From positions 8,591,390 to 8,655,389 of the forward strand of contig CM038911.1 in the NCBI GenBank assembly GCA_021904315.1: 64,000 bases of DNA. The letters are read 5' to 3'. Positions 36,640 through 45,190 of this stretch are shown in pieces (the first letter of the stretch is position 1; each line of letters begins with the position of its first letter). A program made the translations under genes and the position numbers. This stretch comes from Sphagnum magellanicum (taxonomy: Eukaryota > Streptophyta > Sphagnopsida > Sphagnales > Sphagnaceae). The notes under the pieces were generated by a model. That model made no database searches. It had not been told where the DNA came from and saw nothing but the letters and a program-made list of their open reading frames with translations.

Positions 36640-39600
36640 AGGCAGCTACTTCTTTTGATGAATCATAATTTAATTACATTTGGTAAAAAGACTTAGTAGA
36701 GCAAGCTGGAGGGACACAAACATTCATGAGGCCTGGGAACAAGAAGAAGAAGAAGAAGAAGAAGGCTTGAACTAGGAATTGCACCTTAAATTGTCACTTC
36801 AAAGGTTTGCACTTTTGTTTTGTTTGGTTTTCTCGACATCAATGGGTGCCACCAGCAGCAGCAGCAGCAGCTCAGAGCTTCATGAACAAGAAGAAGCTCT
36901 GGTTCTGCTCTTCTTCTTCTTCTTCTTCTTCTTTATGATGTGAACTGTGTTTTCTGTGTTTTCAGACAACAAAAAAGGCTGAAAACACCAGATCATGAGC
37001 TGCTGGTTGGTGATGGCCATGAACTTTTACTCTAGAAGAACGACACTGCAATATTAGTCATGCTAGACTTGCTGAGCTCCTGGATCAGTCATTCTGTTTC
37101 CATAGATATGTGTGTGTGTTTGTGTTTTTCATGCAGACGGTAGTCTAAGTGGCGGCTTGAGCCGCAGAGGCTCTAGTAGTTGCAGCTCCTGCAACTAGCT
37201 ACTAGACTCTTTGATTCAACAGTTTGTGCAAGTTCTCAATTTTCTTCCAGCTGATCTCGTGCTATAACTCTAGTAGTAGTAGTAGTTCTTCTACAGATTC
37301 TGGACTTGTTGTACATAACTGCTTTCCGTCGGGCTTTGACCAGCTCGTGACCTTTTAGCTCATCACGCGTGATGTGCAGACCTCTTCTTGAAGCTGGTCG
37401 TAAATAAAATTTTCAGCACATGATGATATTCATGTGTTCTCATGAGTTTAGCGGTGCAGCAGAAGCTCCACAATATGGTCCAGTTTTCTCTCTCTCTCTC
37501 TCTACCTGCAGATTTCTTGAGTGCGGCCCACGTCTGTCTGTGTGAAATCACTCTAGCTAGCCAGCTAGCTAATGCCTGTAGCTTGTGTCCCATGATCAGT
37601 AGATCAGCTGTGTCTTACGGCAGCTAGCAGCTCCTGATGGGCTCACTTGCTGCAAGTGAACTCTTCTACAAGAACTCTCGAGTATGTTGCTGCAAGTGCA
37701 CTCTTCTACAAGCTTGCTTGCACCATATAAACTTGACAGGAGCTTGATGAGTTCCTTCATGCATATGCCCGGATCAAACTTCTTCTTGTGGTCGCCGCTA
37801 GCAGCTAGCTAGGTCGACTTGACCTAATCTGCTGCTGGTTCGACATCATGATTGCCGTAGTCGAACTCTAGTTCTCTTCCGCGGCCTAATTTCTATCTCT
37901 TTGAATAATGTAGTTTTAAGTTCGCTTAAATATTTGCTCCCGAGATGGGTGGGTGGAGCGGCCGGGGCCTAATTTCTATCTCTTTGAATAATGTAGTTTT
38001 GAGTTCGCTTAAATATTTGCTCCCGAGATGGGTGGGTGGAGCGGCCGGAACTGGAAACATTTGAACAAAACTCCAGAGCTGGTCCTGTGTCATGCAGCAG
38101 GATCTGCAGTATGGACGTTTGTTGGTGCTCGAGAATACTGTGATATGATCTGCTGATGTGCAGCTTGCTAGCTAACTAGCTAGCTATTTGCTGCTGGTGC
38201 ACACAGATGCTGCTGATCAGTGGGCAGCTGCCGCGGGCTGAGCTCCTGCAGCTTGAGTCATGATCTCACTTTTGAGAGCCAGCTAGTGCAGCAGCAGCCG
38301 TAATGAATCGGAACCCATTTCCAGATGAATCTTATCAGAACAATAGTCACCTAGCTAGAGCGGTTGTTCCTAATGAATGATCAACATCGATGTTTGTGCT
38401 CTCGAGAGAATGGTGTGATATGTGCTACAACATGCAGGTGATCATACTCAGTGGCCGCGCGAGGTTTCTTCGTCGTAGACGTTTTAGGCCACCTGCATCG
38501 ATTGCAGCCCGGTGCGCGAGTATGCAGCGGTGTTACAAGGAATTCATACCCGTGTTTCACACCTTTGTCATAGGATTACACACACACACACACATACTCT
38601 GGCAGATGCAGATCTCTGGGAAAAAACCAAGCTAGCTAGAAAGCTGCTGCTCATGCTGCTGTTCTGCTGATCCGCCGGGCATGAATTTCAGTGATCATCC
38701 TGCAAGAGTGTATTTCAGGTGTGTGTGTATTCCTAGGACAAAAGGCTTGAAATGAAAGGTACAATGTAATTAGTTTTATTTTCGCGTGGCCGCATCGAAA
38801 TCGAGTACATTGACATCTCAGCCAGCGGAATGCGCGCCCTCCGGGTACGTCGTGCACACCGTCAGCTTGTAACTGCACAAATCTAATCGGTAAGTAGTCT
38901 CATGTCGATCTATGTCCTCCTGCACATTGTTCAAACTCATGAATCTGCAGCTAACTTGCTAGATCGAGCGCGGCCGCACGCAGATAACCGAAAGCAGGTG
39001 GCTGCATGCGCGCAGCAGCAGGGCCGGTAGTGATGTTTTTTTATGACCTTTGCAAATCTAGTACAAGCTCATGTACTCACCGGGATGATGCTGATCATGA
39101 TGATGATGAATCCCAGCTGCTATAATTAGCTGCTATCACCGGAAGCTGATGATGAGTGTAATCCAGTTGAATATCTCGACATGATCTTGTGTCGATGATG
39201 GAGCTGGAGATCCAGACTACTACTGACAAACAACTCCTTTTCTTTTCTTGTTAACAACTTTGTGAAATCATCAAGTAGCTGCACGACTCCTCGCAATCAA
39301 GAATGTTCGACTTGTCACACCTAGCTGCAGCAACGGATCAGTCGTGGTCTTCATGCGCGCGCCACAGTTATAACTAAAATTACTTAAGAATGGAGCGCCA
39401 AAAAAATTCCAAATTGTTCAGCGATGGTCGATGATCCTGCAGCTGGTACCAAAACTCGATCGAGCTGCATCATCAATCCGACTACATGTTATATAATCCA
39501 CCACGCATGTATGTACGGAGCTGCACATGAGATCTCTGATCACGGAGTACTGAAGCTCAAGATCACGCAGGCGGCAGCAGAACCTTAACTAATAGCTAGA

Positions 39601-40080
39601 GTCGGAGCTGACTCCTCGCTAACTAGCTAGCTGCTAGCTAGCTGCATCCTGTCCAGTTGGTCATGCAACAGATTGGTTTGCAAAATTCATAGCACAGCTA
39701 CTTAGACTCCAGATCTCATGCTGCAACAGATCTCTGTAAATCCCAGAAACAATGAAGGAAACCAAACAGGTCTCGAGCTTGGGAATTTTTGTTCAAGATT
39801 GGAAAGCTTTGCAACCTGTCCAGAGCTTAATCAAGCTGGGCGTCAGACTAAGCAGGCCTCAAGATTCTCTGGAAGCCTCTAAGAGCCTCCAGCTCCTGAT
39901 CAGCTTGCTTGATGAATGAGGGGCTAGCTTGGGGAGGAGACATGAGAACATAGACCTGTTAATAAATTAATTGGGGACATGGGGTGAGGGATGATGAGAA
40001 AAGACAGGAAGCTGCCTGGGGCCTCTTACACATGATGTGTGAATCTTATAATGCTACAACTCTCTAAGCAGATTATACTT
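36640..40080. other. CpG-retaining, CTAG/CAG-rich island; candidate transcribed leader or long non-coding RNA
   Basis: Composition changes sharply here. CpG is frequent (GCGCGGCCGCACGC near 38970; ATGCGCGCGCCAC near 39355), and AGCTAGCTAGCT, TGCTGCTG, GAAGAAGAAG and CTTCTTCTTC runs abound. Methylated repeats lose CpG, so its survival suggests an unmethylated, possibly genic region. No reading frame longer than about 80 codons looks real. A short frame at 36842-36943 (MGATSSSSSSSELHEQEE, then poly-Phe) follows from the triplet runs. It may be a long 5' leader or first exon of a gene outside the window, or a non-coding transcript; strand unknown. Confidence 0.5.
37883..38048. repeat. 83-bp tandem duplication
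   Basis: Two copies, starting GGCCTAATTTCTATCTCTTT at 37883 and 37966, differ by a single base (TTTTAAG versus TTTTGAG). A recent duplication inside the CpG-retaining island. Confidence 0.97.
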
Positions 40081-40879
40081 CTGTTTTTTTTCTAACTACT
40101 GTATTGCAGATCATGCCCATCTCTTTGTTGGATTTGTAAAGGGGAGGGCTCCGGTTGCAGCTCTCTTTTGTGGCTCCAGTTGACCAGTGCATTTGGGTTT
40201 TTTGGGTGTTGTATCTCTTGGTAGTCTGATGTTGGTCAGGCTCTAGTGATTTGTTGTAGTCTCCCTTAATTCCCCTTTCAGAAGGGTGTTTGTTCCTTAA
40301 TTAAAGTCAGAAACGGTTTCATCATGAATCATTTCTCATGCCTCCAAACACTACAATTTTTGTGTCTATTTTATCACGCATGCTTTCACTCATCAAACTG
40401 CATTTGATTGCAATTTGTGGTTAACTGGGTTTTAAAGCTCAATTGTGTAAATCTTGAGGGCTTGGGGGCTGGGATGCTGGAGATGAGAAAGGAAAGAGTG
40501 CGCTTGTGTGAATTTATTAGTGTAATCACCATTTAAGTGGACTACTAGTGTTTTATGTCTATTTTATCACACTTTCACCTATCAAGCTACACAATGTCAT
40601 GATATATCTTGCATCAATTGATTCCAAAGAGTGTTTTTTTTTTTTTTTTTGGGTGTACATGCTTTCTTTCTTATGTTCTGTAGTTGGGTGATGTAGTTTG
40701 AACAATAATATGATTTTTGGTTGCATTTCCTTGAGGTGAGCACTTGATATATGTTGAGGTGATCTTGGCGATTGTAGTTTTCCAAATCTTGTGATAATAT
40801 GCAAAAAGTAACACTAAAGTTTGAATTTGTTTTGGTTAGTTTTTCTAGTAATTTGATTAGATTAGGGAATTTTTTTTAA

Positions 40880-40909
40880 ATGATAAATTGGATTTACTTT
40901 TTGCACCAT
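40880..40909 (-). pseudogene. rps3: Start of mitochondrial rps3 (fragment)
   Basis: Immediately after rps19 comes ATG with MVQKVNPIY, the conserved start of mitochondrial S3 (M-x-Q-K-V-N-P-I). Similarity is lost after about ten codons. The break could be the end of the transferred DNA or the edge of an intron; I cannot tell which. Confidence 0.7.
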
Positions 40910-40915
40910 AGCTTA

Positions 40916-41192
40916 CTATTTTACCTTTTTTCTTGGTTTTACTTTGGTCTTTGAGGGTGAAGCTCTCTTCCCAAAGGAAGATGGTTTTCGTGTACAAGTA
41001 AACTTTTCAAATTTATGAGCAACCATTTTTTCAATAATCTTTAAACCAACAAAACTTTTTTCGTTATAAAATTATGCATAGCAACCAACAAATTGAGGCA
41101 AAATACAAGATCTACGTGACCAAATTTTTCACTTGATCTTTTTTTGCTTGAACAACTAGCATCTATAAAAGAACCTTTCCATACAGATCATT
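40916..41192 (-). pseudogene. rps19: Mitochondrial ribosomal protein S19
   Basis: After the rpl2 stop (41209) the minus strand gives SVWKGSFIDAS (41187-41155). A frame change leads into LFKQKKIK, a stop, KIWSRRSCILPQFVGCYA, a stop, FYNEKSFVGLKIIEKMVAHK, then RKPSSFGKRASPSKTKVKPR, with a TAG at 40918-40916. Length (~92 codons) and wording fit plant mitochondrial S19, a small-subunit protein. One frameshift and three internal stops make it a pseudogene. Its place between rpl2 and rps3 supports the call. Confidence 0.88.
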
Positions 41193-41208
41193 TCATAAAC
41201 TAATTTTT

Positions 41209-41586
41209 TCATTTTTTTATTATTGTTTTAAATCCACCTTTGCTAGGCTTTCCCCAAGGTGATATTGAAGGTTTACCTCTTTTTGTGTGTCCTTCACCTC
41301 TTCCATGAGGATGATCAATTGGATTCATAACAACACCTTGAACAATAGGACATTTGCCTAACCATCGATTTTGCCTTGCTTTGTGAAGCTTATGTTTACC
41401 ATGATGAAGATTAAACACTATACCAATGGTAGCTTGACATTAGGAATCTATGAGTTTGTCAATACCCGAAGGTAACCACACAATACATTGTGGTGTATTT
41501 TCAAATTTCTTAATTATTTGAGCAAAAGTTCCTGCAGCTTGAATCAACTTTGCACCTTGACCTAGATTCCATTTAATATTATGTAC
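41209..41586 (-). pseudogene. rpl2: Mitochondrial ribosomal protein L2, C-terminal part
   Basis: Directly after the insertion the frame reads HNIKWNLGQGAKLIQAAGTF, then CIVWLPSGIDKLIDS, a stop, CQATIGIVFNLHHGKHKL, RQNRWLGKCPIVQGVVMNP and HPHGRGEGHTKRGKPSISPW, ending TIIKK. This is the peptidyl-transferase-proximal end of L2. Relative to the family, several conserved Arg positions read Gln, Trp, Cys or His (for example IVW and KCPIVQG), the pattern expected when CpG-containing Arg codons decay by C-to-T on either strand. The only nonsense codon in this half follows DKLIDS. It joins the upstream part exactly if one copy of the GTACA duplication is counted. Confidence 0.93.
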
Positions 41587-42180
41587 TGTGAGCCATATCG
41601 ACACAACCATGTGCGGTAGTCTTAATTTTTAAGAGTTACATCAGGGTTACTTGTATAGGGTAAGGTTATTAAGGGCTTTTAGTGACTTCATAGGGAATGT
41701 GAATGTGCATGGTGCGAAGGGGGGTTATTTTCTTTTCTGACATGCGTCATTGGTGAATAAAGAGTTGGATTAGTTCTTTCCTTCAGCAAAGGCCAATAAC
41801 CATAGTTTTAGGAACTTGTTACATAATTAGGGGTGAGAAATCTCTAGAAGGTTGGGGGTAGAAGTAAAGACCAAAATTTACGGTGTTTAACACAACATTA
41901 GTTTTGTTATGGTATTTAGGAAGTAGCAAGGATGTTAAAAATTCTTAAAGCAGTTGAAGGGATGTTGATGAAAGATTTGATAGAGGTAGAATAATCTTCA
42001 AGTCGTTGAACATAAGGTTAATTCAAGGCAATTCAACAATTAAATAGATAGTATGATAGTGTGCCAATGGCAATAGGAGTTTGATGATAATTGAAACATT
42101 TACTTATAATAGGGATAAGCTCAGCAAAGAGCTGCAAATACGTGTAGAATCCTGAGTTATGTTTTAATAATAGTTCACAA

Positions 42181-42598
42181 CTACAGGAAATCTAGAATGC
42201 GCCGGATGGTGCGAACTAGGTAGTCCGCCTTGCTATTGGGAGGTAGTCGACGAATCGGACCGTGCAACCAACGATAATGACCAACGCCGGGAACTGAAGA
42301 CCATGCAAAGATAGAAGTATCTTCAGTTTCGTAACAACCTTCACAAACAGTCTCGGGTTCGTCACTAGAAGCAGGGTCAACTTGCAACAAGATCACCAGG
42401 GTGCGAGAGTTTGGAGAAATACGATAGTACCAGGCTCGAGGAGGTTTGACTTCAAGACGAGCACGCACTTCTCGAGGTTACAATTCTTCATCACGAGGAT
42501 GCTGTGTTAGGGTAAGATCTAGAAACGACTCCGGAGGCGGTTCTTCATTCGTTTGTGCGGCTTGCGGCCCGTAAGATGTGACCATGCGCGACGCCATA
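42181..42598 (-). pseudogene. Unrecognised reading frame inside the 2.5-kb insertion, one internal stop
   Basis: From an ATG at 42598 (MASRMVTSYGPQAAQ) the minus strand reads about 138 codons with a single in-frame TAA 42 codons in. The downstream piece reads KPPRAWYYRISPNSRTLVIL, a Cys pair (CEGC), then HYRWLHGPIRRLPPNSKADY and ends ILDFL. Base composition is CpG- and GC-rich compared with its surroundings, and only one stop has accumulated. I do not recognise the family. It could be an accessory product of a larger LTR element or chance coding in a CpG-rich LTR promoter. No motif supports a function. Confidence 0.4.
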
Positions 42599-42850
42599 AT
42601 TTCAAGCAAAGGAAAAAAAAGGTCAGATCTTCAATCGAAATCAAATTGACAATGAAGGTGTGAGGGACTTGTTACATTGAGGTGCGCAATCATAATTTAT
42701 AGATCGAAGAAAAGGAAATAAAAAAAGGCGTGAGTAACGGCTTAGGACCATGGTAAAGTAAAACTGTGAGGTCAAAGGAAAAAATTGAGGGTGCAAGTAA
42801 AGTTGTTGGGGGAAAATGGAAGAGGTGAAAAGGAGTTTTTCCTTCACCTT

Positions 42851-43050
42851 CCAATGGCCACCAAGCTTGGAACATTCCAATGGCCACCAAGCTTGGAACA
42901 TTCCAATGGCCACCAAACATGGAACATTCCATTGGCCACCAAGCATGGAACCTTCCATTGGCCACCAAGCATGGAACATTCCATTAGCCACCAAGCATGG
43001 AACCTTCCATTGGCCACCAAGCATGGAACATTCCATTGGCCACCAAGCTT
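42851..43050. repeat. 26-bp minisatellite, about 7.7 copies
   Basis: Units such as CCATTGGCCACCAAGCATGG plus six more bases repeat every 26 bases with few differences. Because 26 is not a multiple of three, all frames are open across it on both strands, which makes long but meaningless reading frames here. Several units contain the palindrome CCAAGCTTGG. Confidence 0.95.
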
Positions 43051-43289
43051 TGATCCACCTTCACCTCCCTTCTCCTTCTTTTTAAAAAGCGGACTCGGAT
43101 CATTAGGAGCTTTCTCTTGCCTCGGAAATAATTTTCATGCAATTTTAAATTTTTTTTTTCCACAAGCTTCTTGAAGAGGCAAATAATGATTAGTTTTAGT
43201 GGAGGAAAGAAGGAAGGAAGTAAAATTAAAATCTTGTAATAGTTTTGAAGGATGAGGGTGGGTAGTGACAATGTTGGAAGGTTGGAACT

Positions 43290-43815
43290 TGAGAGAAATC
43301 TCACAAACCCTCTCGGGTTTCATAGCATAACTTCTCACTAATTTAACTGCAGATCTTGAGATTTGGTAGCAAGTTGTGTCTTGTAGTTAGCTTTCTAACG
43401 AGCTAAGGCAAGCCGGATTTGAATAAGGTATGTGTTAGAAATGAAGGTTTTAGTGATTGAGGGTTTGCAATCTGTCTTCACAAAAAAACCTCTCGGGTTT
43501 GGTAGTATAACTCCTTACTAATGTGGCTGCAGATCTTAAGATTTGGTAGGTTGGTGAGCTAAGGCAAGCATGATTTGAATAATGTATGTGTTAGAAATGG
43601 TGTTTTAAGTGACTAATGGTCTACAGCAAGTTGAATTATCACCTTTGTGAAACCCTCTTGGGTTTTGTAACATAACTTCTTGTTGGTTTAGCTGCAGAGC
43701 CTAGGATTTGGTAGCAAGATGCACCTTGTTGTTAGCTTTCTAAAAAGCTATGGGAAGCCGGATTTGAATGACATATGTGTGAGAAACAACGTTTCAAGTG
43801 ACTAGTGGTTTGCAG
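43290..43815. repeat. Three tandem copies of a 165-180-bp unit
   Basis: Landmarks ACCCTCTCGGGTTT, GCTGCAGATCTT, GGATTTGAATAA and GTGTTAGAAATG recur in three successive copies starting near 43300, 43485 and 43648. The copies differ by substitutions and one internal deletion of about 17 bases. They lie inside the 2.5-kb insertion. Confidence 0.85.
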
Positions 43816-44090
43816 CTATGTTGGACATGATGTTAAATCCTTAAGCATTGGTTTAATTAAATGACAATTTGACATGGAGTCCTAGGATCTGTAGTGGATG
43901 AACTTGGAAATATATATCCATCAATTCTAATCATAAATGATGCATAGAAGGTGGGCTAATTAATTTCAACTACAGACGTAATCTAACTTCCAGAATTACA
44001 CTTGTATTTTTCCTTCATTAGTAGCATTTGTGCTTTCATGCATAATCACCTTGTAGAACCGGGAGTAGAAGGACAGAAAGTCACCTTACA

Positions 44091-45185
44091 TGTACCCATG
44101 TACCTATAGGTATATTAGCTAATGATATGCAATTTCCTACCATTTGATAATATGAATCAAATATATTTTGATTTTCACCTAACACGTAATCTCCCCCGTA
44201 GCCAAAGAGCAACCTAGGTACTTTACACAGGCTCTCCCACCTTAAGGGACCCTTGGCTTTCATCTATTGTGTAAACAAAGTGGTATTGGAACTGAAGGTC
44301 TTTATGGGCTATCAAATTATGGGAAGATTGATGGTGGTTGGATGAGGTTGAAGGTTTAGACCAATCACAATTGATCACCATCTTGCCAACTTCCAATTGA
44401 TCACTAGCTAATATATAAATAAAAGGCGCATAATCTACTTTGCTTGCTTCAACCTTTGGTCTTTATTTGCTATGTTTGGGTTCAAAAAAGATATATATTT
44501 AAAAAATTTATGCACAACAAAAAAATCGTTTTTCTTTTAAAACCAAGAAAGCATTTTACGTTCAATTTTCTGCGCCTAGAAAATGCTATACGATTTCCAT
44601 CTTTAGTTTTCACTTTGAGAGAACATATTATCTTCTTTGAAGTCTTTGCTTTGCAAACCAAAGAAAGCAGGTTTTGCCCCAGCTAAAGTTATCCTGGGGA
44701 AAGTAAAAAAAGCTACCAAAAGGGCCTAAAGTGGCAACCTTTTTTTTGCCTTCGGAGAATAAAAGGTAGGAAAAAAAACGTATTTTTTTTTTTGAGTTTT
44801 ATCAGGCAAGGAAGAAAATGAAAATAGGAGGCCAAAAAAAAAAAAAAAAATTTCTCTTCGACCAAGAAAAGGCCAAGCATTTTCTTTTCTTTAACTATTT
44901 GTTTTGGAAAGTGCAAAGTGCTTTCTAGAGCATAGCACCCCTTCAATCCATCATACTAAAGCAATCCAAGAAGAACAATTTGGATCTTATTCGATTCTTT
45001 CTACAACGCCCATAGATGAAGTGCTCCATTTAAGATCAATTCTTCGATGCAATTGCTTTGATCCACCTCCTTGATGAAAAACGATAATACGCCTTGATGA
45101 ATTTTTCTTGGCAAACTTCTTTTTAAAACTAAAAGCCAATTTTTTTTAGTGTTTTTCCCTTCCAACAACTATTTATCATGGTGTA
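44091..45185 (-). pseudogene. rpl2: Mitochondrial ribosomal protein L2, N-terminal and middle part
   Basis: In the third minus frame the sequence reads NSSRRIIVFHQGGGSKQL, HRRIDLKWSTSSMGVVERIE, a stop, then DPNCSSWIALV, a stop and WIEGV, which is the conserved N-terminal half of plant mitochondrial L2. The variable middle follows, with FPRITLAGAKPAFFGLQ and KSYSIF. A 60-codon frame at 44263-44081 continues with LRWESLCKVPRLLFGYGG, GNCISLANIPIGTWVH. The conserved sequence stops exactly at GTWVH, where the insertion begins, and resumes at 41586. The long variable middle and ancestral spelling (IPIGTWVH) resemble non-angiosperm or early-branching lineages. L2 is a core protein of the large ribosomal subunit. 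Stops and frameshifts show it is dead. Confidence 0.88.
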
Positions 45186-45190
45186 TTTGC

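Larger units (their letters stand above)
41587..44090. mobile_element. 2,504-bp TG...CA insertion in rpl2 with 5-bp TSD, probably a solo LTR or LARD/TRIM-like element
   Basis: rpl2 is interrupted between the His and Asn codons of GTWVH|N. The interrupting DNA begins TGTGAGCC and ends CCTTACA on the plus strand, so it has TG...CA ends, and is flanked by TGTAC at 41582-41586 and 44091-44095, where intact rpl2 needs one copy. TG...CA ends with a 5-bp duplication are the hallmark of LTR retrotransposon integration. I saw no long direct repeat between its two ends and no RT or integrase, which suggests a single long LTR left by recombination, though a non-autonomous element is possible. It contains an unrecognised reading frame, a 26-bp minisatellite and a 3-copy tandem repeat. 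It retains more CpG than the surrounding mitochondrial copy, so it is younger. Confidence 0.75.
40880..45190 (-). other. Nuclear copy of mitochondrial DNA (NUMT) with rpl2-rps19-rps3 order, later interrupted
   Basis: On the minus strand the segment encodes, in order, most of mitochondrial-type ribosomal protein L2, then S19 beginning about 17 bases later, then the first codons of rps3. This is the bacterial S10-operon order kept in many plant mitochondrial genomes. All three are broken by stops and small indels, so this is a nuclear copy and not functional organelle DNA. The mitochondrial match fades near 40880, within rps3, and near 45190, at the rpl2 start. Between 41587 and 44090 the mitochondrial sequence is interrupted by a TG...CA insertion with a 5-bp target duplication. 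Confidence 0.9.

Noticed and set aside
36640..40080. Plant microRNA precursor or TAS locus
   Set aside because: I looked by eye for common conserved miRNA sequences (miR156, 160, 166, 171, 319, 390) and saw none.
42641..43304. Frames of 90-131 codons with a repeated MATKHGTFHWPPS-like peptide
   Set aside because: They are by-products of a 26-bp minisatellite, which is open in every frame.
41587..44090. A group II intron of mitochondrial rpl2
   Set aside because: Its ends are TG...CA with a GTACA duplication, the 5' end lacks the GTGYG start, and no domain V was recognised. An insertion explains the exact junctions better.
44444..44946. Plus-strand 80-codon and minus-strand Phe/Lys-rich frames as genes
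   Set aside because: They are out-of-frame shadows of the decayed mitochondrial rpl2 on the minus strand.
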